Below, one piece after another: positions 28,305 to 36,970 of a DNA stretch of 64,000 bases (its first letter is position 1; the number at the start of each line of letters is the position of its first letter). Both the position numbers and the translations under genes were made by a program. The notes under the pieces are model-generated. The model searched no databases, had not been told where the DNA came from, and worked only from the letters and a program-made list of their open reading frames with translations. This stretch comes from Desulfocapsa sp. (GTDB taxonomy: Bacteria; Desulfobacterota; Desulfobulbia; Desulfobulbales; Desulfocapsaceae), in assembly GCA_030145625.1 (NCBI GenBank), contig JAQYVF010000002.1, forward strand, positions 61,209-125,208, written 5' to 3'.

Positions 28305-29660
28305 TTGCCTCCCTTGCCAGCCAAAAGTGCTCGTTTTGTTGCCATAGAGACTCTGTGCCAACTGCAAAAGAGCCGAAAGCCTGTCAATAGGATCTTCAAC
28401 AATTTACTATCCCAATACAATCTCAGTGACGCTGATCGCCAGCTGGCAACCAACATCATTTATGGGATACTCCGCTTGCGTCAATCTTTAGATCTTATCC
28501 TGCAAGATCTCTGCACCCAGCCTCTCACCAAACTTAAACCCTTTGTACATCAGGCCCTGGCTGTTGGGCTGTATCAAATTTTCTTTCTGGATCGCATCCC
28601 CGAATCCGCTGCCGTCAACGAGTCGGTCAAGGCCATGCAGGCAGCACATCTCCCTAAAAAACTGCAGGGATTTGTTAACGGAGTGCTGAGAAATTCCATC
28701 CGCAGACGAAATGATTTACGTTCACTATTTGAAAATTCTGCACAGCCAATTCTCAATCATCCCCAGTGGTTGACCAAGCGCTGGCAGACACGCTTCGGCC
28801 TGGAAGAAACAATCCGTATCTGCAGACAAAATAATGCACAGCCGCCCCTTACCCTGCAGGTCAACACCCGTAACACTGATCGTGACAAACTGCAAAAGAC
28901 ATTACACACAGCAGGAATCTCCGCTCGACAAGGTGAATACAGCGAGGACGCCCTTATTCTGGATAACTATCACGGTGGAGTAAACAGGCTGCCCGGATAC
29001 ACTGAAGGAGATTTTCAGATCCAGGACCAGGGAGCTCAACTCCTGGCCAGACTCCTTGGCCCAATGAATTTACAAGGGGATTATCTCGACGGCTGTGCCG
29101 GAGTGGGTGGCAAAACCAGTGTTATGCTTCAGCTTGGCCAATCTGCCCAGGCCAGGATATCAGCTGTGGAACCGGATAAAGAGCGGCAAGAAAAATTTCG
29201 AGAAAACATGAAAAGGCTGCATCCCGATCAACCCATTTCCCTTTTTGCCGGCAACCTGCAGAATTTCAGCGCCAACTGCCAGACCAAATTTCACGGAATC
29301 CTTCTCGATGCACCCTGCTCCGGCACCGGCGTTACCGGACGTCACCCCGATATCCGCTGGAACAGAAGACCGGAAGACCTGGCCAAGTACCAACAGACCC
29401 AACTCGAACTGCTGCAGACAGCCGCTCAACTCGTGCATCCGCAAGGGATACTCGTCTATGCCACCTGCTCTCTTGAAGAGGAGGAAAACGAGAAGGTCAT
29501 CCAACAGTTTCTGACTGCCAATACAGATTTCTCCATGGATGACTGTAGCCAACTCCTGCCTCCTACCGCCCATTCTCTCATCAAAAATGGCTATTTTGCT
29601 CCTCTGCCTGGACCGGATATCGACGGTTTTTTCGGAGCCAGATTAGTAAAAGAGTTCTGA
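28305..29660 (+). CDS. rsmB: 16S rRNA (cytosine-C5-967) methyltransferase
   Basis: 451 residues with a TTG start 11 bases after the response regulator; no better start exists nearby, so the exact first codon is uncertain. Residues about 5-135 are a NusB-like domain (LATNIIYGILRLRQSLD), and the rest is the m5C methyltransferase: YLDGCAGVGGKT for SAM, LDAPCSGTGVTGRHPDIRW with one cysteine and ATCSLEEEENE with the catalytic one. It methylates C967 of 16S rRNA. Confidence 0.94.
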   Translation: MPPLPAKSARFVAIETLCQLQKSRKPVNRIFNNLLSQYNLSDADRQLATNIIYGILRLRQSLDLILQDLCTQPLTKLKPFVHQALAVGLYQIFFLDRIPESAAVNESVKAMQAAHLPKKLQGFVNGVLRNSIRRRNDLRSLFENSAQPILNHPQWLTKRWQTRFGLEETIRICRQNNAQPPLTLQVNTRNTDRDKLQKTLHTAGISARQGEYSEDALILDNYHGGVNRLPGYTEGDFQIQDQGAQLLARLLGPMNLQGDYLDGCAGVGGKTSVMLQLGQSAQARISAVEPDKERQEKFRENMKRLHPDQPISLFAGNLQNFSANCQTKFHGILLDAPCSGTGVTGRHPDIRWNRRPEDLAKYQQTQLELLQTAAQLVHPQGILVYATCSLEEEENEKVIQQFLTANTDFSMDDCSQLLPPTAHSLIKNGYFAPLPGPDIDGFFGARLVKEF

Positions 29661-29809
29661 ATGATATTTTCAATAAAAGCCGGAACTGTTATGGTACTGG
29701 TTAGTAACAGCTGTAACCATATCAACAACAGAGACTTTTCCTGGCAAAAGACACCATTCTCCTGTTCCTCAATATCACTTGAACATCCCCAGTCAATCTC
29801 TTTACAATC

Positions 29810-30727
29810 ATGACGAAGCATAGAACAGAGACACAACTCACTCTGACTGATTTGATCGACGCAAGCTCTTCTTGTCCATTCTGCCTTTCCAGGGCAGAAC
29901 GAGATCCAGTCTTTACCATCCAGCAAAAACCGTTAATCCAATGGTTATTCTGTACTCAGTGTAAAGCCTATTCTGCATCCATGATGCCAACAGAGCAGTT
30001 TCTGGAATCTTATTACCGAAACTATTATGACGAAACCCAATCCAAAATAACGGTAGGTAGACCAGAAAGACTTGCCAGGCATATTGCTCAACTACTGCCC
30101 GAAAATTCGAAAACGACGCTGAAAATCCTCGATTTCGGGGGAGGGGATGGGACCTTAGCCAAGGTCTTAGCAGAAATTTTACGGCAAAAACACCCAACAA
30201 CGGATTTCAAAATCACTCTGGTCGACTTCAATCAGGAAAAAGACGCAGAAAACGAATTCCTTACGTTCCATTCAGAACCCAGCTTAACAGCAGTCAAAAA
30301 TCAAAAGTTCGACATCATACTGGCCAGCGCCATAATCGAACACGTACCCGAGGCACATCATCTGCTTCAAGAGCTGTTTGACCTACTCGCCGACAAGGGA
30401 ACTCTCTATGTACGAACTCCGTATGTAACACCACTGAAAAAGCTTTTTCGACACTATCCTCTTAAGTACCCCATGCATGTCCATGACATTGGCCCTTCTT
30501 TCTGGAACCGCGTGGCAAAAAGATATTCGAATCCATTGGAGATATTAGTGTCACAGCCATCCTTGGTGGCTTCCGGTTTTTCTAAGAAAAAATGGCTGCG
30601 AAGCTGTGTGGCACATACATTAAAGCTGCCAACCCGCATGGAAAAACAACTACGAAACAATCCTACAGATTATTTCTGGAATCTGATGGGAGGATGGGAA
30701 ATTCTGTTCAGAAAAAAAAATGAATGA
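29810..30727 (+). CDS. SAM-dependent methyltransferase with N-terminal zinc ribbon
   Basis: 305 residues. The N-terminus has two Cys pairs (CPFC near 24 and CTQC near 49) that form a zinc ribbon as in putative sugar or lipid methyltransferases. The catalytic core has motif I ILDFGGGDGTLAKVLAE and an acidic loop in ITLVDFNQEKDAE, then IILASAIIEHVPEAH. The C-terminal part contains a basic segment (KKWLRSCVAHTLKLPTRMEKQ). The substrate is unknown. No ribosome-binding site is obvious before the ATG. Confidence 0.8.
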   Translation: MTKHRTETQLTLTDLIDASSSCPFCLSRAERDPVFTIQQKPLIQWLFCTQCKAYSASMMPTEQFLESYYRNYYDETQSKITVGRPERLARHIAQLLPENSKTTLKILDFGGGDGTLAKVLAEILRQKHPTTDFKITLVDFNQEKDAENEFLTFHSEPSLTAVKNQKFDIILASAIIEHVPEAHHLLQELFDLLADKGTLYVRTPYVTPLKKLFRHYPLKYPMHVHDIGPSFWNRVAKRYSNPLEILVSQPSLVASGFSKKKWLRSCVAHTLKLPTRMEKQLRNNPTDYFWNLMGGWEILFRKKNE

Positions 30728-30805
30728 CACGCGAGGAATGTTCACCGACTACAAAGCCGCCGCCTAGACTATTCAGCAACGGGTACCACTTTCTCCAAAC
30801 AGAGA

Positions 30806-30837
30806 CAATCGCGTCGGCACAGTTGCCGACGCGATTG
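30806..30837. terminator. Perfect 14-bp hairpin between convergent genes
   Basis: CAATCGCGTCGGCA (30806-30819) pairs fully with TGCCGACGCGATTG (30824-30837) around a four-base loop. It lies between the plus-strand methyltransferase and the minus-strand exported protein. No T run follows on either strand, so it may stall transcripts or mark a Rho-dependent end. Confidence 0.65.
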
Positions 30838-30846
30838 ATCACATCA

Positions 30847-31959
30847 TCAATTTGACACAGCTACTGAAGATGGCTGACGATCTTGCTCTAAAGCTGCCAG
30901 ACGTAAACGAAGCTCTTCAATAATACCCTGCTGGTCTTTTATGGCACGTTCCTGATCCAGCGTATAAAGGGTGAGTTCTTCAACCTTTTTGAGTAACTGC
31001 TGCGGCATCGAAGACAGATTGATACCTTCTTCATTAACTGTGGCGGCTGACGGCATATCCGGGAGCCGCTTTTCGCGCATCACATACTCCGCCAAATCAG
31101 ATAAGGGAATAAGTTTATAATCGGACTCAAACACGTAGTCAGGATGTTCCTGAACATTATTCACATAGACGTTACCATTATTGGCGATACGGAACTCACG
31201 AATACCACTACCGACCCGGGTAATAGAAAAACCGTCAGTTGTACCAGTAGAATCTACGACAAAATCCCAGGCCTCGCCGGATGTATCTTTCATCTCCATG
31301 GTGACCTGCCCACTTGTTTCAATGTCAAGGGTGGCACTTGGACTCCATGTTCCTATTCCCACCCTCCCGTCTGACCTGAGACTCAAGGTGCTGGACGGTG
31401 TACCGGGCTGGATGCGAAATGGCAACTTCGAACCATTGGTCACATCCCGGATAAAAAAGTTAGTCTCATTGCCGGCCATATCCCAACTTTGGGCTGCCCA
31501 ACCGCTGGAGCCATCTTGATCCAGACGCACAGTCGGAGTATCACCATCCTTTATGTGAAGCTCCACATAGGGTATGGACGTACCAAGACCGACTCGTCCA
31601 TAATCTTCAACGTATAGGGAGTGTGCTGGTGCACCGGCCTCAATGGTGAAAGGTCTTCTTCCACCATCAACATCCCAAACCGTGAGGTAGGAAGCACCTC
31701 CCGAGGTCGTATCATTTGCCTGGATCTTCCAGTCATTGGTAGGGAAAGAGCCAGCACTGGTATCTTCAAAATAAAACTGAAGATTGTTTTCCTTAAGTTT
31801 TATCGTGGAATACCCAAAACTTTCTCCGTTTACGCAGTCAAATCCTACACACTCGCTACCGGTGATAATAACATCATCATAGTGCAGGACATCCGCTTCG
31901 GCTATGCCGGAGGCAAAAGCCAGTGCAATAATACTGATACTGATTCGAATCGTCTTCAT
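30847..31959 (-). CDS. Exported protein with beta repeats and C-terminal coiled coil (tail-fibre-like)
   Basis: 370 residues from the ATG giving MKTIRISISIIALAF, a signal peptide with cleavage near GIAEA. Three related beta units recur (DYGRVGLGTSIPYVELHI, SDGRVGIGTWSPSATLDI, and IANNGNVYVNN), which is the pattern of trimeric tail-fibre or autotransporter stalk domains. The end (IPLSDLAEYVMREKRLPDMPSA with a coiled coil of about 40 residues) resembles the tail of peptidase S74-containing fibres, but the self-cleaving domain itself is not seen. It forms a pair with the exported protein upstream. Confidence 0.7.
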   Translation of the reverse strand: MKTIRISISIIALAFASGIAEADVLHYDDVIITGSECVGFDCVNGESFGYSTIKLKENNLQFYFEDTSAGSFPTNDWKIQANDTTSGGASYLTVWDVDGGRRPFTIEAGAPAHSLYVEDYGRVGLGTSIPYVELHIKDGDTPTVRLDQDGSSGWAAQSWDMAGNETNFFIRDVTNGSKLPFRIQPGTPSSTLSLRSDGRVGIGTWSPSATLDIETSGQVTMEMKDTSGEAWDFVVDSTGTTDGFSITRVGSGIREFRIANNGNVYVNNVQEHPDYVFESDYKLIPLSDLAEYVMREKRLPDMPSAATVNEEGINLSSMPQQLLKKVEELTLYTLDQERAIKDQQGIIEELRLRLAALEQDRQPSSVAVSN

Positions 31960-32028
31960 GAATGGCACCCCTGGATTACTTTTTGACATTAGATTCCTAG
32001 TGATCAAGCCAATGAGATAGCTACCTGC

Positions 32029-32472
32029 TTATTCTTTGATGTTGGGATCTATCACACTGCCATTTGCCACCGTAAAATAACCGGTTTGGATAGAAGGCTT
32101 AGGACTTACAGAAGAGGCGGACCTCAATTTGGTATTACGCTGTCGACCGTTCTCATCGGTTCCACCTCCAGCCTGTCTGGCCACAGCCGAAGGTGCTGGA
32201 TTCAAGACCAGTTCATAGGCATAGTTACCATCCTCAAGAGATCCAGCGGCACTACCCGAATAGGCGGGATTTTCGTTTTTAGCAAACGTTTTTTTGACCA
32301 CCGATCCGTTGGGCGTGGCAACAGAAAGTGTATAACCACCTGCATTGATCGGCGCCCACTCAACATAGCCGGGTCCGATGACGACATTTGCTAGCTGTGC
32401 AGCATTGACCGCTACACCAACGGCCAAGGTAGCCACAACAGCACTAAAAACAATAAATACGGCTTTATTCAT
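32029..32472 (-). CDS. Exported beta-domain protein, partner of the fibre-like protein
   Basis: 147 residues from the ATG giving MNKAVFIVFSAVVATL, with a GGAGG run upstream; another ATG eight codons earlier also has a GGAGG site. The signal peptide ends after VNA. The mature part has an immunoglobulin-like strand pattern (YVEWAPINAGGYTLSVATPNG, GNYAYELVL), then a Ser/Arg-rich stretch. No family name can be given. It is separated by 69 bases from the fibre-like gene and probably heads its operon. Confidence 0.65.
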   Translation of the reverse strand: MNKAVFIVFSAVVATLAVGVAVNAAQLANVVIGPGYVEWAPINAGGYTLSVATPNGSVVKKTFAKNENPAYSGSAAGSLEDGNYAYELVLNPAPSAVARQAGGGTDENGRQRNTKLRSASSVSPKPSIQTGYFTVANGSVIDPNIKE

Positions 32473-33293
32473 CCCTCCCCTCCCCCACCTGTTCATCTTG
32501 ACACCCTCCATTGGGTGATTGTTGCGAATCGACACCTGCAGACTTGTGGCAGGAGTATTCTACAACCCACCGCAACTATTAATACTGTAAAGTATATCAT
32601 ATTAAATCCATTGGATTCAAGTTCAAGTTGCGATTTGCTTGTTTTGGCTATATGCAGCGACATGATAGAATAATGGTTTGTCCGAATAAAAAACGTTTCA
32701 CTCTCTAATGTGTCAACTCAGATAAAACCGATAACAGCATATTAAGGCAACGAAATAGATATCAAATCGAAATTAGAAGCTATTCTGAATTTATTACTCA
32801 TTACACTTAAGGAAAGTACTTTAAAGGGTAGCTTGCAAAATTAGAATTATCGTCAAAATCGAGGCATGAGAAAAATTTTACTCAGGTGCCCTACAAGAAT
32901 CACCCAAACTACGGGTACAAGTGCCCTTGGAATGCATATACTTGATATTCCGAGGATATAATTTTTCTCACAACGAAGAGTTTGGGCGAAAAGGCAATTA
33001 TTCAAGGTGACCTAAAGATAACGGAAGAACCCATCAATAACAGCTCCTTAATAATGAATCAGTTTGCTCTCATCCGGATATTCTGTTTTCAGCTTACAGC
33101 CAAGGAAAAGATCAAGACCACTACCCTCCTCCAAACCACATAACTTTTGCAAAAAACTTCATTTAACATTTTATACAGAGAAAAAATTAACAAAAGATAA
33201 TGGTCTTGAGAAGTTTTCAATGAAGAATCCCCCCCCCTATGGTACAGCTATTGACCATTAGAGGTTCTTTAATCTTTTTTGGGACAGGGGCAT
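32473..33293. other. 820-base intergenic region with one MITE-like repeat and no gene
   Basis: The region divides two outward-reading transcription units. It carries MITE copy B (32827-33012) and otherwise AT-rich sequence. An inverted pair CAAGACCA (33113-33120) and TGGTCTTG (33201-33208) lies 80 bases apart near the downstream gene; a function is not evident. A 65-codon frame at 33064 lacks a ribosome-binding site and similarity. Confidence 0.6.
32827..33012 (+). mobile_element. MITE-like snap-back element, copy B (186 bp, enlarged loop)
   Basis: It begins GGTAGCTTGCAAAATTAG and ends CAAGGTGACC, flanked by TAAAG on both sides (32822-32826 and 33013-33017), a perfect 5-bp duplication. The arms match copies A and C, including GAGGCATGAGAAAAATTTTA and ATTTTTCTCACAACGAAGAG. 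About 46 extra bases fill the central loop, where a GTGCCCT unit occurs twice. It has no ORF. Confidence 0.85.
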
Positions 33294-33878
33294 ATGGCTG
33301 AAATACGCAGTACACTGGATATGGTTATGGAGCGGGCGGCACGAATGGCTGCCCGGGCTGAAGATGTTCCAGCCGATCAGGAAACAGAACAGAGGGGCAT
33401 GCGCCTGGTTGCTGAGTTTCTTGGTGGAAAAACGTCGGCACTGGCAGAACTTTTGCAGCAGGAACCACCTTCTGATCAGATGCCCGTACGGAGAGGAATG
33501 GCCAAGGCGTTGATTCGAAACATCGTTCTTCCTCGAGACGAAGCCCTCATGACAGGAAGCCTGACCGCCATTGCCGGATTCCTGGATCTTGCCGGTCCGG
33601 CAAGTGAAATAATCGACACCTGTACCGAACTGAAACAAATACTGGAACAATACTCTCAGCACAAAGAGCAGATCAAGCAGCAGCTCGAAGATGCCATGCG
33701 GGCGCAACTCAGTCAAAAACTCCAGGAACAGGGAGTGACTACAGATCAGACAGCCATAGACCCCACCATGCACCCTCAATTTCGAGAAGAGTGGGCACGG
33801 GCCCAAACTGATCTTAACGCTCAATATACCCAGGCCCTTGACCAGCGCAAAGAAATACTCCAGCAACGATTTTCCTGA
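33294..33878 (+). CDS. Helical cytoplasmic protein, function unknown
   Basis: 194 residues from the ATG giving MAEIRSTLDMVMERAARMA; an earlier TTG is possible. The protein is almost wholly helical, with a Gln/Glu-rich coiled coil from about residue 105 to the end (LEQYSQHKEQIKQQLEDAM, QALDQRKEILQQRFS). There is no signal peptide or membrane helix. The stop overlaps the next start (TGATG), tying it to the Xaa-Pro peptidase. I do not recognise a characterised family. Confidence 0.8.
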   Translation: MAEIRSTLDMVMERAARMAARAEDVPADQETEQRGMRLVAEFLGGKTSALAELLQQEPPSDQMPVRRGMAKALIRNIVLPRDEALMTGSLTAIAGFLDLAGPASEIIDTCTELKQILEQYSQHKEQIKQQLEDAMRAQLSQKLQEQGVTTDQTAIDPTMHPQFREEWARAQTDLNAQYTQALDQRKEILQQRFS

Positions 33879-34978
33879 TGCCCCACTCCAGACGTATTGA
33901 AACAGTACAGGCAAAGCTGCGCAGAAAAAAAATCGACGCACTGCTCGTCACCCAGCCGCATAACCGACGCTATCTGAGTGGTTACACTCCAGCAGACCAC
34001 GATATTGGTGAGAGCTCCGGGGTCCTGCTTATTCCTGCACGCAAAGCTCCTCTCCTCCTCACTGACTTCCGCTTTCAGATCCAGGCCGAACGTGAAGTGA
34101 AAGACATGGAGGTCATGCTCTACTCCAAGGGCTTACTCGCCCTTCTCAAAGGTCTGCTTCCGGATCTGGCCATCTCCCGGTTGGCCTTTGAAAGTCATTA
34201 CACGCTGCACTCTGTAGCCGACAAAATGCTGGTCATGGCAGATAAAATCGGAATCAGTCTCCTGCCCGTAAACGGCATGGTAGAGGAGATGCGCCTGATC
34301 AAGAGCGAGGATGAGATTGACAAGCTGCGCCGTTCGGTTTTGCTGAATGAGCAGGTCTTTCAACAAGTCTATCAAACCATTGCTCCCGGGCAGACAGAGA
34401 TCGACATTGCCCTCTCCCTCGAATCCACCATGCGCAGGCTTGGTGCCGAATCACCCAGTTTCGAGACCATTGTTGCAACCGGCAAGCGCAGCGCTCTCCC
34501 CCATGCCGTCCCCGGCCCGGTCACTATTGAAGAGAACCAGCCCTTGATGATCGACATGGGACTGCTCCTTGACGGCTACTGCTCCGACATGACCCGTACC
34601 TTTGTGCCCGGTAAAAGTGACAGCAAATACCTTGAGATCCACCGCCTGGTACGCAAGGCCCAACAGGCCGCCACCAAGACAATCCGGGCCGGAGTCAGTG
34701 CTGCTGCAGTGGATAAGTCAGCCCGCAGTATCATCTCCGACGCTGGCTACGGCGACAATTTCGGCCACGCCCTGGGACACGGAGTGGGTCTTGCCGTACA
34801 TGAGGAACCGCGACTTTCTTCACGTAACCGCAAACACCTGCGGGCCGGGATGATTGTCACCATCGAACCCGGAATCTACCTCCCCGACTGGGGCGGAGTA
34901 CGCCTGGAAAATATGGCTGTTGTCCGCGAGGAAGGCTGCGAAGTCCTGAATCAAGATACAACCTGGCTTGACATCTAG
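33878..34978 (+). CDS. M24-family Xaa-Pro peptidase
   Basis: 366 residues with an N-terminal creatinase-like domain (about 1-130) and a C-terminal pita-bread domain. Metal ligands are visible in LMIDMGLLLDGYCSDMTRTF (two Asp), FGHALGHGVGLAVHEEP (His), IVTIEPGIYLPDWGGVRLEN (two Glu). It removes the N-terminal residue or cleaves dipeptides at Xaa-Pro bonds in the cytoplasm. Aminopeptidase P and prolidase cannot be told apart from sequence alone. The start overlaps the previous stop. Confidence 0.93.
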   Translation: MPHSRRIETVQAKLRRKKIDALLVTQPHNRRYLSGYTPADHDIGESSGVLLIPARKAPLLLTDFRFQIQAEREVKDMEVMLYSKGLLALLKGLLPDLAISRLAFESHYTLHSVADKMLVMADKIGISLLPVNGMVEEMRLIKSEDEIDKLRRSVLLNEQVFQQVYQTIAPGQTEIDIALSLESTMRRLGAESPSFETIVATGKRSALPHAVPGPVTIEENQPLMIDMGLLLDGYCSDMTRTFVPGKSDSKYLEIHRLVRKAQQAATKTIRAGVSAAAVDKSARSIISDAGYGDNFGHALGHGVGLAVHEEPRLSSRNRKHLRAGMIVTIEPGIYLPDWGGVRLENMAVVREEGCEVLNQDTTWLDI

Positions 34979-35057
34979 TAATCTGCTGACAATGCGCACA
35001 TTTTCAAAACAAAACATTAACAGTTCTCCCATATAAATCTTTCCCCCCACTTTCACC

Positions 35058-36374
35058 ATGAGCAAACGAAAATACTTTGTCCTTGATACCAACGTCCTCT
35101 TGCACAACGCAGAATCCCTTAACTCTTTTGCCGACAACTATGTCATTCTGCCCATGACAGTAATCGAAGAGCTGGACAACTTCAAACGGCATAATGATGA
35201 ACTAGGCCGCAACGCCCGCCACGCCATTCGACAGCTGGATCAGCTCCGCAGTTCAGGAACCCTGAAGGACGGGGTGAGAATGGAAAATGGCGGCATTCTC
35301 AAGATTACGGTGGAAAAAAAGAATATGCCCGGTGCTCTTCTTGATATGAGCGTCCCGGACAATCGTATCCTGGCAGTGGCCAACAGCCTGCACAAGGAAG
35401 GCGAAACCGTGATCTTTGTCTCCAAAGATATCAATGCCCGGCTCAAGGCCGATGCTTTGGGTATCGATGTCATGGACTTTGAGAAACAGAAATGCAACTT
35501 TGATGAACTCTATACCGGATGGCAACAGGCTTCCGTACCCACAGAAGTGGTTGACCGCTTTCATCGGGAGGAGCTACTTACAACCGAGGGCTTTGAGTTT
35601 CACAACAACGAGTTTGTCCTGCTTCAGGACGAGACCAACCCCAAACATTCGGGTATTGGTCGAGCCACCGGACCCAACAGCCTGATCCATCTTAATTCCC
35701 AATACGAGCATGCCTGGAACATCCATTCCCGATCCAAAGAACAACGGATGGCCCTGGAACTTCTCCTCGATCCCGAGATCGACCTGGTCACCCTTATTGG
35801 TCAGGCAGGGACCGGCAAGACCCTGCTCGCCCTTGCCGCCGGCCTTGAGTGCGTACTCCACCGCGAGAGTTATGAAAAACTCCTGGTTTCCCGTCCGATA
35901 ATCCCAATGGGCAAGGACATCGGCTATCTACCTGGAACAAAAGACGAAAAACTAAACCTCTGGATGCAGCCCATCTTTGACAATCTGACCTTTCTTATGC
36001 GTCATAATACGGGGAACGAAGATGAAGGAACAGTGCAGCAAAAGGTCAACAAACTGATCAAAGATCAACAGGTGGAACTCGAAGCTCTCACCTATATCCG
36101 CGGCCGCTCGATTCCACGTCAGTATGTTATTATTGATGAAGCCCAGAACTTGACTCCCCATGAAGTCAAAACCATTATCTCAAGGTCAGGCGAGAACACA
36201 AAGATGGTCTTTACCGGTGATCCACAGCAGATAGACAACCCTTATCTGGATTCCTCTTCCAATGGCCTCTCCTATGCAGTTGAAAGATTAAAGGGACATG
36301 GTATATATGGCCACATAACTCTGAGCAAGAGTGAAAGAAGCCCGCTTTCTGCCATTGCCGCAGACTTTTTATAA
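35058..36374 (+). CDS. PIN-PhoH protein (YlaK-type RNase/ATPase)
   Basis: 438 residues in two domains. The N-terminal PIN nuclease (about 1-150) has FVLDTNVLLHNAESL, IEELDNFK and VSKDINARLKADALG with the expected acidic residues. The C-terminal PhoH ATPase has Walker A TLIGQAGTGKTLLAL, RPIIPMGKDIGYLPGT, Walker B YVIIDEAQNLTPHE, and TGDPQQIDNPYLD. The fusion is thought to unwind and cleave RNA; in mycobacteria the PIN-PhoH proteins behave so. A hairpin follows the stop. Confidence 0.93.
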   Translation: MSKRKYFVLDTNVLLHNAESLNSFADNYVILPMTVIEELDNFKRHNDELGRNARHAIRQLDQLRSSGTLKDGVRMENGGILKITVEKKNMPGALLDMSVPDNRILAVANSLHKEGETVIFVSKDINARLKADALGIDVMDFEKQKCNFDELYTGWQQASVPTEVVDRFHREELLTTEGFEFHNNEFVLLQDETNPKHSGIGRATGPNSLIHLNSQYEHAWNIHSRSKEQRMALELLLDPEIDLVTLIGQAGTGKTLLALAAGLECVLHRESYEKLLVSRPIIPMGKDIGYLPGTKDEKLNLWMQPIFDNLTFLMRHNTGNEDEGTVQQKVNKLIKDQQVELEALTYIRGRSIPRQYVIIDEAQNLTPHEVKTIISRSGENTKMVFTGDPQQIDNPYLDSSSNGLSYAVERLKGHGIYGHITLSKSERSPLSAIAADFL

Positions 36375-36384
36375 AATAGGTTTC

Positions 36385-36447
36385 TAGGCTGAAGTCAGCA
36401 GGTAAACAAAAAACAACGTGTTGCCTTTTCCTGCAAGCTTCAGCCTA
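36385..36447. terminator. Long imperfect hairpin after the PIN-PhoH gene
   Basis: TAGGCTGAAG pairs with CTTCAGCCTA at the base and GCAGG with CCTGC above an internal loop, closing on a loop of about 27 bases. It starts 11 bases after the stop and ends 30 bases before the next ATG. No T run follows directly, so it could be a processing or attenuation structure. Confidence 0.6.
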
Positions 36448-36477
36448 CAAACAGCCTAATCACCTGAAAGACATATT

Positions 36478-36810
36478 ATGCGCCAATTTATCGTTGATGA
36501 CTTGTCCCCCATGGAGCGGGACAACATAGATTCCTACCTGAAACGCAACCTCAAGACCGGTCCCATGATCGGCCTCTACTGGATCGTCCTGCCGCCGGAA
36601 ATCCTCACCAGCATCCAAAAAGAACATAAAAGCTGCAGCCCTTTTTACTTTGGAGTGGAGGTGGAAAAGGATGCGGTGCGCTTTGAACTGCTAGTGCGCA
36701 GCAATGCCCATCTGCATTGCGACTGCATTGCCCATGCCACACCTGACCAGCGCCAATATGTCCTTGATTTTATTGACACCATGCTGGAAGAAGAGCATAT
36801 TCGTTCCTAA
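36478..36810 (+). CDS. Small conserved-looking cytoplasmic protein, function unknown
   Basis: 110 residues. It opens MRQFIVDDLSPMERDNIDSY and has a compact alpha/beta composition with a CDCIAHA pair of cysteines near residue 82 and no membrane helix. No ribosome-binding site stronger than GAAAG precedes the ATG. No named family is recognised; context (between PIN-PhoH and aconitase) gives no role. Confidence 0.75.
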   Translation: MRQFIVDDLSPMERDNIDSYLKRNLKTGPMIGLYWIVLPPEILTSIQKEHKSCSPFYFGVEVEKDAVRFELLVRSNAHLHCDCIAHATPDQRQYVLDFIDTMLEEEHIRS

Positions 36811-36970
36811 CCGGAAAAACATTCCCAGTAGAAACACATCAGGAACATTTCTTCCGGCAAGCCGCCTCTCTGGACAATTCACGCTAATTTTCTCAACTGC
36901 ATTTCTCCTCCTGAGGCGGACCCTTCATTTTTTATATAATTAATCAGATAGAAACACACACGGAGACAAT

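Noticed and set aside
33113..33208. CAAGACCA/TGGTCTTG pair as an operator
   Set aside because: The arms are 80 bases apart and short enough to occur by chance; no second copy supports it.
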